Source: DATAVK01 sp036267755 (GTDB lineage Bacteria; Actinomycetota; Actinomycetes; JAFAQI01). From it: a stretch of DNA of 20,873 nucleotides. The notes under the pieces were generated by a model, which saw only the letters and a list, made by a program, of their open reading frames with translations, was not told the DNA's origin and ran no database searches. Position numbers and translations under genes: made by a program. Of this stretch, positions 8,122 to 16,460 are shown piece after piece (position 1 is the first letter of the stretch; each line of letters opens with the position of its first letter). Location of the stretch: contig DATAVK010000050.1 of NCBI GenBank assembly GCA_036267755.1, positions 1 to 20,873 of the forward strand, read 5' to 3'.

Positions 8122-9464
8122 CGCTGTACCTACGGGTCGGGGCCCGCAGCGATGTCGGCCTGGTCCGAGAGGGCAACGAAGACTCTCTGTTCGCCGGGCA
8201 TCGGCTCCTCGCCGTCGCGGATGGTGTCGGCGGCGCGGCGTTCGGCGAGGTCGCGAGCGCGACGACGATCGACACGCTGCGGCCGCTCGACGACGAGTCG
8301 ACCGACGCCCTCGAGGACCCCCTCGCCGCGCTTCATGACGCGATCATCGCCGCCAACGACCGGCTCCGGGAGCTCATCGAGCGGGATCCGCAGCTGAACG
8401 GGATGGGGACGACGCTCACCGCGCTGCTCTGGTCGCGGCAACGGCTCGCACTCGCCCAGGTCGGGGACTCGCGGGCGTACCGGTTGCGGGCCGGTCAGCT
8501 CGAGCAGGTCAGTCACGACCAGACCTTCGTCCAGACGCTGGTCGACGAAGGGCGGATCACGGCCGATCAGGCGATCAACCACCCGCAGCGCAACATCATC
8601 CTCAACGCGATGGACGGCCGTGAGGGCGTGGAGCCGGTCCTCGATCTCCTCGATCCGGAGCCGGGCGACCGTTACCTGGTCTGCAGCGACGGGCTGTCCG
8701 ACTACGTCCTGGCCTCAGACGTCACCGTGGCAGCCGGCGAAGGCGACCCGCAACAGGCGTGTGAGCGGCTCGTCGAGCTCGCGCTCGAGGCCGGTGCTCC
8801 CGACAACGTGAGCTGCATCGTCGCCGAGGTCCTCGAGAGCTCACCTCCTCCCGACGACCGGCTCCCGATCATCGCTGGCGCGGTGGCGCTTCCGGCGTAC
8901 CAGTCCCCAGCCGACGACCACCCGACGACCGAGCTGCGCGCCGGTGGTCCGGCGACAGCCGTTCCGGCCCCACCGTCGCCCGCCCGCCGCGATGGACAGC
9001 ACGCCCAGCAGTCGTCACGGTCCGGGATCGGGCGCCGGTTGGGCATCGTCATCGGCGTCGTCGTGGTGCTGGTCGCAGCCGCCGTGATCGGCACCCTGGT
9101 CTACACACGGCACCAGTACTACGTCGCGGCCGCGGGGACGACCCCCACCCGGGCGGTCGCGATCTATCAAGGTGTCCACGGTCATGCGCTCGGCTTCGGC
9201 TCTCACATCACGGCCACGACCAACCTCCCGGTGACGGCGCTCCCGCAAGACGAGCGGCAGCAGGTCGACGGCGGTGGCATCGACGCCTCGGGCGCCGCCG
9301 GAGCCCAGCAGGTGGTGGCCAATCTTCGGCAGAACGCCTGCGCGCTCGCCACTGCCCAACCGGCGCCCAGCAGCCCCACGGCCACTCCGCCCGTCAAAGC
9401 CACGCCGTCCGCCAAACCCACCGTCACACCGACCCCGACCGCTCCGGTTTGGTGTACGCCGTGA
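8118..9464 (+). CDS. pstP: PstP, PP2C-type Ser/Thr protein phosphatase
   Basis: 448-aa membrane phosphatase that reverses PknB-type phosphorylation using a two-metal (Mn/Mg) centre. Residues 1 to about 240 are the PP2C domain: RSDVGLVREGNEDS (D22), VADGVGG (D35), GTTLTALL, VGDSRAYRL, DGLSDYV (about 191) and PDNVSC (about 228) are the standard metal-binding motifs. A Pro-rich juxtamembrane linker leads to one membrane segment (about 309-331), then an extracellular region of about 115 residues with a Thr/Pro tail. The GTG start at 8118 overlaps the fhaB stop by four bases. The stop in turn overlaps the likely rodA start, implying coupled translation. Confidence 0.95.
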   Translation: MTLYLRVGARSDVGLVREGNEDSLFAGHRLLAVADGVGGAAFGEVASATTIDTLRPLDDESTDALEDPLAALHDAIIAANDRLRELIERDPQLNGMGTTLTALLWSRQRLALAQVGDSRAYRLRAGQLEQVSHDQTFVQTLVDEGRITADQAINHPQRNIILNAMDGREGVEPVLDLLDPEPGDRYLVCSDGLSDYVLASDVTVAAGEGDPQQACERLVELALEAGAPDNVSCIVAEVLESSPPPDDRLPIIAGAVALPAYQSPADDHPTTELRAGGPATAVPAPPSPARRDGQHAQQSSRSGIGRRLGIVIGVVVVLVAAAVIGTLVYTRHQYYVAAAGTTPTRAVAIYQGVHGHALGFGSHITATTNLPVTALPQDERQQVDGGGIDASGAAGAQQVVANLRQNACALATAQPAPSSPTATPPVKATPSAKPTVTPTPTAPVWCTP

Positions 9465-10864
9465 CCGGCAACGTGGCAGCGCCGCCGAGCACCCGCCGCG
9501 GCACCGAGCTCGCCCTCGTCCTGCTCGCCGTCGTGCTCACGTTGACGGCGTTCACATCGGTGAGCGCAGCTGAGTCGTCGGCGCTGCCGAGCGGCCTGCT
9601 CACGGATGGCTTGGGTTTCACGGCGGTCGCCGTCCTCACCCACCTCGTGGTCCGCCGACTCGCGCCGTACGCCGATCCGGTGCTGCTCCCGGCGGCCATC
9701 GCGCTCAACGGTCTCGGGCTCGTGGTCATCCACCGGCTCGACCTGGCCTATGCCGCGAGCGCCAAGGCGGCCGGGCAGGCTCCGGGCCACGCCGACGCAC
9801 CGCTTCAGCTGGTCTGGACCGTGATCGGGATCCTCGCGTTCGTCGCCGTCCTGCTGATCGTCAAGGACCACACCCGGCTGCAAGGGCTGACCTACACCGC
9901 GATGGCGGTCGGCCTCGTCCTGCTGGTGCTGCCGGCGCTGCTCCCCGCCAGCCACAGCACCGTCAACGGCGCCCGGATCTGGATCCGGTTCGGCGGCTTC
10001 TCCTTCCAGCCCGGCGAGCTCGCGAAGCTGGCTCTCGAGGTGTTCTTCGCCGGCTACCTAGTGCGCAAGCGCGAGCTGCTGGCCTTGGCCGGCCGCAAGG
10101 TCCTCGGCGTGACCCTGCCGCGTGGCCGCGACCTCGGCCCCGTCCTCGCCGCCTGGGCCGCCAGCCTGCTCGTCCTCACCCGCGAGAGCGACCTCGGGTC
10201 CAGCCTGCTGTTCTTCGGGATTTTCGTCGCGATGCTCTACATCGCGACCGAACGGAAGTCATGGCTGCTCATTGGTCTCGTGCTGTTCCTCGCCGGATCG
10301 CTGATCGCCTACCGGTACGTCGGGCACGTCCACGAGCGGGTGCAGATCTGGCTACACGCCTTCAACCCGCACTACGTCGACGGCCAGAGCTACCAGCTGG
10401 TGCAGGGCTTGTTCGGGCAGGCAACAGGCGGGATCTTCGGCACCGGTCTGGGTCAAGGCCGTCCCGATCTGGTGCCGTTCGCCAACACGGACTTCATCGC
10501 CTCGACGATCGGTGAAGAGCTCGGCCTGGTCGGCATCATGGCGGTCCTGACGCTCTACCTGCTCATCACGATGCGCGGGCTGCGGGCAGCGATCGGGACC
10601 CGCGACGACTTCGGGAAGCTGCTCGCCGGCGGCCTGGCGTTCGGGTTCGCGCTCCAGGTATTCGTCCAGGTCGGTGGGGTGACCCGGCTGATCCCGCTGA
10701 CGGGGCTGACCCTGCCGTCCATGTCCTACGGCGGCTCGAGCCTGATCTCGAGCTGGATTCTGCTGGCGCTGCTGATCCGGATCAGTGATGCCGGCCGCCG
10801 TCCCGCGCCCGGCGCCGCCACCGGGCCGGTCGACGAATCGGCCACCATGGTGGTGCGGCAATGA
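9461..10864 (+). CDS. rodA: RodA/FtsW SEDS-family peptidoglycan glycosyltransferase
   Basis: 467-aa polytopic membrane protein (about 12 hydrophobic segments) that polymerises lipid II into glycan strands. The essential Asp lies in ESDLGSSLLFFG (D244). FANTDFIASTIGEELGLVG and the C-terminal MSYGGSSLISSW are SEDS signatures. The frame is open from a TTG at 9449, but GTG 9461 forms a GTGA overlap with the pstP stop, the pattern seen at the neighbouring junctions, so it is preferred. The partner transpeptidase gene pbpA starts inside its stop codon. The position matches mycobacterial rodA; whether it works in elongation or division cannot be read from sequence. Confidence 0.93.
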   Translation: MTGNVAAPPSTRRGTELALVLLAVVLTLTAFTSVSAAESSALPSGLLTDGLGFTAVAVLTHLVVRRLAPYADPVLLPAAIALNGLGLVVIHRLDLAYAASAKAAGQAPGHADAPLQLVWTVIGILAFVAVLLIVKDHTRLQGLTYTAMAVGLVLLVLPALLPASHSTVNGARIWIRFGGFSFQPGELAKLALEVFFAGYLVRKRELLALAGRKVLGVTLPRGRDLGPVLAAWAASLLVLTRESDLGSSLLFFGIFVAMLYIATERKSWLLIGLVLFLAGSLIAYRYVGHVHERVQIWLHAFNPHYVDGQSYQLVQGLFGQATGGIFGTGLGQGRPDLVPFANTDFIASTIGEELGLVGIMAVLTLYLLITMRGLRAAIGTRDDFGKLLAGGLAFGFALQVFVQVGGVTRLIPLTGLTLPSMSYGGSSLISSWILLALLIRISDAGRRPAPGAATGPVDESATMVVRQ

Positions 10865-12309
10865 ACCACGCGCTGCGAATGGTCGCCGCCGCCGCGCTCG
10901 TCATGTTCGTGGCGTTGCTCGTGAACAGCAACATCCTCCAGGTCGGCGAGGCGTCGTCGCTGCGGGCGAACCCGCACGACGTCCGCGTCCTCTACAGCGA
11001 GTACAGCCACCAGCGCGGGCCGATCCTCGTGGGTGGCAAGGAGATCGCGAAGTCCGTCGCGACGAACGACAGCCTGAAGTACCTGCGCACCTATCCCGGC
11101 GGTGATGTCTACGCGCCGGTGACCGGCTTCTATTCACTCGCCCTGAGCGACTCCGCCCTCGAGCAGGCCGAGGACCCGATCCTGGCCGGGACCGATGACC
11201 GGCTGTTCCTCAACCGGATCTCCGATGAGATCACGGGCCGCACCCCCAAAGGCGGATCGGTCGTCACGACCCTCAACGCCAAGGCCCAGCAGGCGGCCTA
11301 CGACGGGTTGAAGGCGAGCGGCCATCCGGGTGCCGCGGTGGCCATCGATCCCTCGACCGGGGCCATCCTCGCGATGGTCTCCTACCCGTCGTACGACCCG
11401 AGCGTGCTGTCGACGCACAACTCGCGGGCCGACACCCAGGCCTACCACCGGCTGCTTCGCGACCCCGACAACCCGCTGCTCAACCGGGCCATCAACCAGA
11501 CCTATCCGCCTGGCTCGACCTTCAAGGTCGTGACGACGGCGGCGGCTCTCTCGAGCGGGAAGTACACGCCGACCACGTTGGTCCCGGCCCCGAACGCGCT
11601 GTCGCTCCCACAGACCAGCCATCAGCTCACCAACTTCGCCGGCGAGACCTGCGGGCCCGGTGGGCAGATCACCCTCACCGTGGCGCTGACCGTGTCCTGC
11701 AACACCGCGTACGGCGGGATCGGGCTCAAGTTGGGAGCCGCGGCGCTGAGCCGGCAGGCGAAGCTGTTCGGCTTCGGGCAGGCGCCGAAAATCCCGCTGC
11801 AGGTATCAGCGAGCCACTTCTCCGACAACGCGACCGGGCCGAACGTCGCCTTCTCCGCGATCGGGCAGTACGACGACTCGGTGAGCCCGCTACAGATGGC
11901 GATGGTCGCGTCGGGCATCGCGAACGACGGCATCGTCATGAAGCCGTATCTCGTCGCGCAGACCCGGGCACCCAACGCGTCGGTGTTGACGACCGCGCAC
12001 CCGAAGGAGCTGGACCGGGCCGTCAGCAGCCAGGTCGCCCACGAGCTCACCACGATGATGGAGCAGGTCGTCGCGGCCTCGGACGGGACCGGCCGGGCAG
12101 CCGCGATCTCCGGCGTTCAGGTCGCCGCGAAGACCGGCACCGCGCAAAACGCCACCGGGCAGCAGTCCCACGCCTGGTTCATCAGCTTCGCCCCCGCCGC
12201 CCAGCCGAAGCTTGCGGTTGCCGTCATCGTCGAACACGGTGGGCAGGGCGGCGTCGCGGCGGCGCCGATCGCCCGCTCGGTGATGTGCGCGGTGCTGGGA
12301 TGCTCATGA
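10861..12309 (+). CDS. pbpA: PbpA, class B penicillin-binding protein (transpeptidase)
   Basis: 482-aa monofunctional DD-transpeptidase that cross-links new peptidoglycan, working with the SEDS polymerase encoded just before it. An N-terminal membrane anchor (about residues 6-27) precedes a dimerisation region and the transpeptidase domain. The three active-site motifs are all present: SxxK as S219-T-F-K222, SxN as S279-C-N281, and KTG at 424-426. ATG 10861 overlaps the rodA stop in ATGA, and its own stop overlaps the next start in the same way. It is a likely beta-lactam target. Confidence 0.95.
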   Translation: MNHALRMVAAAALVMFVALLVNSNILQVGEASSLRANPHDVRVLYSEYSHQRGPILVGGKEIAKSVATNDSLKYLRTYPGGDVYAPVTGFYSLALSDSALEQAEDPILAGTDDRLFLNRISDEITGRTPKGGSVVTTLNAKAQQAAYDGLKASGHPGAAVAIDPSTGAILAMVSYPSYDPSVLSTHNSRADTQAYHRLLRDPDNPLLNRAINQTYPPGSTFKVVTTAAALSSGKYTPTTLVPAPNALSLPQTSHQLTNFAGETCGPGGQITLTVALTVSCNTAYGGIGLKLGAAALSRQAKLFGFGQAPKIPLQVSASHFSDNATGPNVAFSAIGQYDDSVSPLQMAMVASGIANDGIVMKPYLVAQTRAPNASVLTTAHPKELDRAVSSQVAHELTTMMEQVVAASDGTGRAAAISGVQVAAKTGTAQNATGQQSHAWFISFAPAAQPKLAVAVIVEHGGQGGVAAAPIARSVMCAVLGCS

Positions 12310-13061
12310 CCCGGGCCGGAGACCAGACCCTGGCGGCACGGGTGGCGGCTCAACCCGGCGCCACGGACGATCTCGTCCTCGACGTCGTGGCTCAGGTGGG
12401 CTTCGCGTTGCAGGCGCTGCATGACGACGGCGATGTGCACGGCGGCGTCACGGCCGACCTGATCCTGCTGCACGACGATGGCTCCATCACGCTGCTCCCG
12501 TCGCCGGCCGAGAGTTCCGAGGCCGCCGGCGATGGCACGCCCGCCGCTGATCTGGCCGCGCTGGGACGGATGTCCCTCGACCTGCTGACGCCGGACACTG
12601 CCCCGGCCACGCGGCGCTTCGTGGCGCAACTCGCCGAGCCGGCGCGAGGTGAGTCGACTGACGCGGGAGACGTCGCGCGGACCGCGCTCGCGCTGCGGGC
12701 CGGCACGCTGCACGACCGGCAGCCACCGCCGGTGACCGCCGATCCCGCTCCGGACCCGGCTTTCGACCTCGACCGGCGACGGGTCCGCAACCGGCTCATC
12801 GCCATCGGTGCTGCCGTTGTCCTGGTGGGGGTGGGGCTGCTCGTCGTACTCGGCCGCCATACCGGCCAGACCGTCCCGGACGTGCGGGGCGACACCTTCC
12901 CGGCAGCCGCCGCGGCGCTGCACGCGAAGGGCTTCGCCGCCACGGAGCGGCTGGTCGCGCCACGCGCCGGTCAACCGGCCGGGCAGGTCGTGTCGCAGTC
13001 GCCCGGCGCCGGCAACCGGGTCCACGCCGGGTCGACGATCACCGTGGTCGTGACTCGATGA
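12306..13061 (+). CDS. Candidate pseudokinase with one membrane segment and one PASTA domain (in the pknA position)
   Basis: 251 aa from ATG 12306, which forms an ATGA overlap with the pbpA stop; in-frame starts at 12285 and 12300 are less likely. Residues about 25-135 resemble a kinase C-lobe only: ALHDDGDVHGGVTADLILL lines up with a catalytic loop (ALHxxGIVHRDVKPANILL), but HRD is HGG (45-47), the loop Lys is Thr49 and the Asn is Leu. ITLLP replaces the DFG strand. DLAALGRMSLDLL and a DAGDVARTAL tail match later C-lobe helices. There is no P-loop or VAIK lysine. A Pro-rich linker, Arg-rich stop-transfer, a membrane helix (about 164-183) and one PASTA domain (about 187-251, VPDVRGDTFPAA...ITVVV) follow. 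It cannot plausibly transfer phosphate; it may be a PknB co-receptor or FHA-protein scaffold. That role is inference. Confidence 0.82.
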   Translation: MTRAGDQTLAARVAAQPGATDDLVLDVVAQVGFALQALHDDGDVHGGVTADLILLHDDGSITLLPSPAESSEAAGDGTPAADLAALGRMSLDLLTPDTAPATRRFVAQLAEPARGESTDAGDVARTALALRAGTLHDRQPPPVTADPAPDPAFDLDRRRVRNRLIAIGAAVVLVGVGLLVVLGRHTGQTVPDVRGDTFPAAAAALHAKGFAATERLVAPRAGQPAGQVVSQSPGAGNRVHAGSTITVVVTR

Positions 13062-14800
13062 CCGAGTCGCCCGCGGTGACGATCGGCGCCGGTCGCTACC
13101 AGGTCGGCGAGGTGATCGGTCAGGGCGGCATGGCCGAGGTACGACGGGGCCGCGACCTGCGGATCGGTCGCGACGTCGCGATCAAGCTGCTCCGCCCTGA
13201 CCTGGGCCGCGACCCGGCCTTCCAGACCCGGTTCCGGCGCGAGGCGCAGGCCGCCGCGTCGCTGAACTCGCCGTCGATCGTCGCCGTCTATGACACCGGC
13301 GAAGACGTCATCGACGGTCGGGTCACGCCGTACATCGTCATGGAGTTCGTCGAGGGCCGCACGCTACGTGAGGCGCTGAATCAGGACGGTCGGTTCCTGC
13401 CTGGCAAGGCGTTGCAGATCACCGCGGAGATCTGTGTCGCGCTCGAGCAGGCCCACGCCGCCGGCATCGTCCACCGCGATATCAAGCCGGCGAACGTGAT
13501 GCTCACCCCCACCGGCCAGGTAAAGGTGATGGACTTCGGGATCGCCCGGGCGCTGACCAGCTCGACGATGACGCAGACCGCCGCGGTGATCGGTACGGCT
13601 TACTACCTCTCGCCGGAGCAGGCTCGCGGCGAGCACGTCGACGCCCGCAGCGACATCTACTCGACCGGCTGCCTGCTCTACGAGCTGCTGACCGGCACCC
13701 CGCCGTTCACTGGCGACAGCGCGGTGGCCGTTGCCTACCAGCACGTGCGGGAAGAGCCGATCCCGCCGTCGTCGATCGAGCCGGACGTCCCCGCCGACGT
13801 CGACGCGATCGTGCTGGTGGCGATGGCCAAGAACCCCGCCAACCGCTACGCCTCGGCCGCCGAGATGCGCGCCGACCTGGAACGCTCGCTCGCGGGTCAG
13901 CCCGTGCTCGCCAGGCCGGTACGCCGGGACGAGCCCGCCACGGTGGCCGTCGCCGCCCCGACCGCCGTCGCCGTGCGGAGTCCGAAGCCGCGCCGCCGAG
14001 CGCTCGCCTACCTCCTGCTGCTGCTGGCAACCGCGGCGGTCTTCGTCATCGCGCTGATCGTCGCCCGCAACCTGCTCTCCGGCAGCACCCACGAGGTGAG
14101 CGCGCCGAACCTCGTCGGCCAGTCGCTCACCCAAGCCAAGGCGACGTTGAGCAGCGACGGGCTGAAGGTCGGCACGGTGACCTATCAGTACAGCGGCACC
14201 AAGGCCGCCAACACGGTGCTCAGCCAGGTCCCGGCCGCGCAGTTCCTGCTGCACTCTGGCGACCGGGTCGACCTCATCGTCTCCCGCGGGGTCAAGCTGG
14301 TGACCGTGCCCGACGGCCTGGTCGGGCTGACGACCGCGCAAGCCCGCACGGCGCTGGCCGCCGCGAACCTGGTGGTCGGGGACCTCATCCCCCGCAACTC
14401 CGGCGCCCCAGCCGGGCAGGTGCTCGCCACCCGGCCGCGAGCCGGTACGACGATCGCGAGTGGTGGCAAGGTCACGCTCATCGTCAGCAACGCGCAGGTC
14501 AAGGTGCCGAAGGTCACCGGCGACACGCTGCTCCAAGCGACGGCGATCCTGCAGGAGGCGGGCTTCGACGTCACGCATCACCGGAACGCGGTCTACGAGC
14601 CCGGCAAGGACGGCCTGATCATCAGCCAGTCGCCAGGGGGCGGGACCTACGCCGCGTCGGGATCTACGGTGACCGTGTACGTCGACGTCAAGCCGAAGCC
14701 GCCGGTGAGCCCGACGCCCAGCGTGACCCCGACGCCGTCGTCCAGCCCCACCATCTCACCGCCGCCGAGCACGTCGCCGACGCCGACCACCACGCCCTGA
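13058..14800 (+). CDS. pknB: PknB, PASTA-domain Ser/Thr protein kinase
   Basis: 580-aa receptor kinase that senses peptidoglycan or lipid II through external PASTA domains and phosphorylates division and cell-wall proteins. The kinase domain (about 10-280) has the Gly loop GQGGMAEV, VAIK (K43), VHRDIKPAN (D141) and DFG (D159). Activation-loop threonines T172 and T174 in MTQTAAVIGT correspond to the mycobacterial autophosphorylation sites. A membrane helix (about 316-340) leads to three PASTA domains (about 345-411, 412-479, 480-545), one fewer than M. tuberculosis PknB, and a Pro/Ser/Thr tail. ATG 13058 overlaps the pseudokinase stop. It is the last gene of the operon and converges on trpG. 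Confidence 0.96.
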   Translation: MTESPAVTIGAGRYQVGEVIGQGGMAEVRRGRDLRIGRDVAIKLLRPDLGRDPAFQTRFRREAQAAASLNSPSIVAVYDTGEDVIDGRVTPYIVMEFVEGRTLREALNQDGRFLPGKALQITAEICVALEQAHAAGIVHRDIKPANVMLTPTGQVKVMDFGIARALTSSTMTQTAAVIGTAYYLSPEQARGEHVDARSDIYSTGCLLYELLTGTPPFTGDSAVAVAYQHVREEPIPPSSIEPDVPADVDAIVLVAMAKNPANRYASAAEMRADLERSLAGQPVLARPVRRDEPATVAVAAPTAVAVRSPKPRRRALAYLLLLLATAAVFVIALIVARNLLSGSTHEVSAPNLVGQSLTQAKATLSSDGLKVGTVTYQYSGTKAANTVLSQVPAAQFLLHSGDRVDLIVSRGVKLVTVPDGLVGLTTAQARTALAAANLVVGDLIPRNSGAPAGQVLATRPRAGTTIASGGKVTLIVSNAQVKVPKVTGDTLLQATAILQEAGFDVTHHRNAVYEPGKDGLIISQSPGGGTYAASGSTVTVYVDVKPKPPVSPTPSVTPTPSSSPTISPPPSTSPTPTTTP

Positions 14801-14822
14801 CCGAAGGCGCCGGCGGGCACTA

Positions 14823-15467
14823 CTAGCCGATGGTGGAGCGCTGCCGCTCGAGCTTGGCCGCGAGCTCAGGGACCAGGTCGGCCGCCGCGGCGTCCCCGCA
14901 GCCGGCGAGCCAGTTCGCGAGCAGCCGGTGGCCACCCTCGGTGAGGACCGACTCCGGGTGGAACTGCACCCCCTCGATCGGCAGGTCACGGTGCCGCAGC
15001 CCCATGATCACGCCGCCTTCGGTGCGCGCGGTCACCTCGAGGTCGGCAGGCAGGTCCTCGGCGCGGACCGCGAGCGAGTGGTACCGGGTCGCCGTGAATG
15101 GATCCGGGAGGTCGCGTAGCACCCCGGCGCCGTCGTGGTGCACCTCGGAGGTCTTGCCGTGCAGCAGCTCGGGAGCGACCTCGACAGTCCCGCCGTACGC
15201 CGCGGCGATGGCCTGGTGGCCGAGACACACGCCGAGCATCGGCACCCGCTGTCCAACGGTGCGCACCAGGTCCACGCAGCACCCGGCGTCCTCGGGTCGG
15301 CCGGGGCCGGGTGAGAGCAGCACCCCGTCGACGGTGTCGAGCAGCTCGTCGTCCACGTCGACCTCGTCGTTGCGTCGGACGACGACATCGGTCCCTAGCT
15401 GGGCGAGGTACTGCACCAGGTTGAACACGAAACTGTCGTAGTTGTCGACGACGAGGATCCGGGTCAT
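14823..15467 (-). CDS. trpG: TrpG/PabA glutamine amidotransferase subunit
   Basis: 214-aa class I glutamine amidotransferase that releases ammonia from glutamine for anthranilate synthase and/or aminodeoxychorismate synthase. The triad is complete: C81 in LGVCLGHQ, and H170 and E172 in FHPES. NYDSFVFNL, the oxyanion loop LSPGPGRP and RYHSLAV are typical of TrpG/PabA. No trpE or pabB lies nearby, so one subunit may serve both folate and tryptophan synthesis. Its place beside pknB is conserved in actinobacteria. It converges on pknB with 22 bases between stops, and lies 16 bases after the small membrane gene on its own strand. Confidence 0.95.
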   Translation of the reverse strand: MTRILVVDNYDSFVFNLVQYLAQLGTDVVVRRNDEVDVDDELLDTVDGVLLSPGPGRPEDAGCCVDLVRTVGQRVPMLGVCLGHQAIAAAYGGTVEVAPELLHGKTSEVHHDGAGVLRDLPDPFTATRYHSLAVRAEDLPADLEVTARTEGGVIMGLRHRDLPIEGVQFHPESVLTEGGHRLLANWLAGCGDAAAADLVPELAAKLERQRSTIG

Positions 15468-15483
15468 GGTCGCTCCACGGTAG

Positions 15484-15675
15484 TCATCCCGAGGGGATCG
15501 GCGCCGGGGATTGCGTCGGGGTATCGACCGTGACGTGGTTGAACGGCAACGACGGACCGACCCGAGGGAAGACCACCAGGAAGAGCAGGGCCAGCGCAGC
15601 GACCAGCAGCACGAGCATCCCGACCAGCTTGGCCGGCCACGGGCCCGGGATCCGGCGCCACACCCACGCGTACAT
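15484..15675 (-). CDS. Small single-pass membrane protein, 63 aa
   Basis: The short frame MYAWVWRRIPGPWPAKLVG opens with a basic, Trp/Pro-rich cytoplasmic stretch. One membrane helix follows (about residues 17-37), then an external tail with PFNHVTV and a Pro/Ser end. It starts 12 bases after the sortase stop and ends 16 bases before trpG, so it is probably co-transcribed with both. I recall similar short proteins with a PGPWP...PFNxVTV pattern between sortase and trpG in other actinobacteria, but their function is not known to me. The tight operon spacing and a sensible membrane layout make it a real gene rather than chance. Confidence 0.72.
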   Translation of the reverse strand: MYAWVWRRIPGPWPAKLVGMLVLLVAALALLFLVVFPRVGPSLPFNHVTVDTPTQSPAPIPSG

Positions 15676-15687
15676 CGCGACGCCGCC

Positions 15688-16416
15688 CTAGGCCTTGTGC
15701 TCGAGAGCAGGCGGCAGGCCGAGCAGCCGCGGCAGGGTCGAGACGAGCACGCCGTGTACGACGATCCGCTGGACCGCCGAGTAGCGCGGGTTGCAGGAGG
15801 TCAGCGTGAACACCCGCTGGGTCGGCGCAAGAGCCGCGTCCGGCTGGTCCGGAACCGGGTAGGCGACGTTCACGTCGGTGGGCGACACGACCTCCTGATA
15901 TTTGGCCTTGGTGTGCGGGATGTCCTCCACCCGGTAGGTGAACCACGACTGCTGGGTCTCGACTACCACCGCATCGCCTGGACGCAGCTCGTTGATGTCG
16001 TAGAACGGGTGCAGGTAGGTCGTCCGGTGTCCCGCCACGGCGAAGTTGCCGACCTGGCCGGGTAACGCCGTACCGGGGTAGTGGCCAGGGCCCTTGATGA
16101 GGTCGTCCGTCGAGGTGCCCTGGATGATCGCGTACTTGTAGTGCCGGCCCAGCCGAGGGATGAACAGAATGGCCAGACCGGAGCCGTACGGCGGGATCTT
16201 CGCCTGCTGCCTGACCGGCCGAGCCCATTCGCGCTGCAGCGCCGTGATCGCCTGCTTCTGGTCGTGCTTCGTGGTGAGCCCGGTCCACCACAGCTCGTAA
16301 CCGATGAACAGCAGGATGATGACGCCGGCGGTCACCAGCAGTTCGCCGGTCCCGCGCACCCACCAGCGCCAGCCACGCGACGAACGCCCGCCGGGAATCG
16401 CCGCTGCCGCACTCAC
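15688..16416 (-). CDS. srtE: Class E sortase
   Basis: 242-aa membrane-anchored cysteine transpeptidase that joins secreted proteins carrying a C-terminal sorting signal to the cell wall. A membrane helix at about 25-44 is followed by the sortase domain. The catalytic set is visible: H130 in VAGHRTTY, C208 in TLTSC, and an Arg in the following strand (R217 in YSAVQR, with R211 also near). This TLTSC form is typical of actinobacterial class E enzymes, which favour LAXTG-type signals. No LAXTG-bearing substrate is encoded in the window. The gene is divergent from crgA, with 44 bases between the starts, and heads the sortase / small membrane protein / trpG operon. Confidence 0.92.
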   Translation of the reverse strand: MSAAAAIPGGRSSRGWRWWVRGTGELLVTAGVIILLFIGYELWWTGLTTKHDQKQAITALQREWARPVRQQAKIPPYGSGLAILFIPRLGRHYKYAIIQGTSTDDLIKGPGHYPGTALPGQVGNFAVAGHRTTYLHPFYDINELRPGDAVVVETQQSWFTYRVEDIPHTKAKYQEVVSPTDVNVAYPVPDQPDAALAPTQRVFTLTSCNPRYSAVQRIVVHGVLVSTLPRLLGLPPALEHKA

Positions 16417-16460
16417 CCGTCTACGCTAGGGCGTCCAGCACCCACCGACCGGGAGGCTTC

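Noticed and set aside
15464..16363. A 299-aa minus-strand open frame over the sortase region
   Set aside because: It covers most of the convincing class E sortase frame (15688-16416) and the 63-aa gene, and its translation is Arg/Ala/Gly-rich with no family motif. It is a shadow of high-GC coding.
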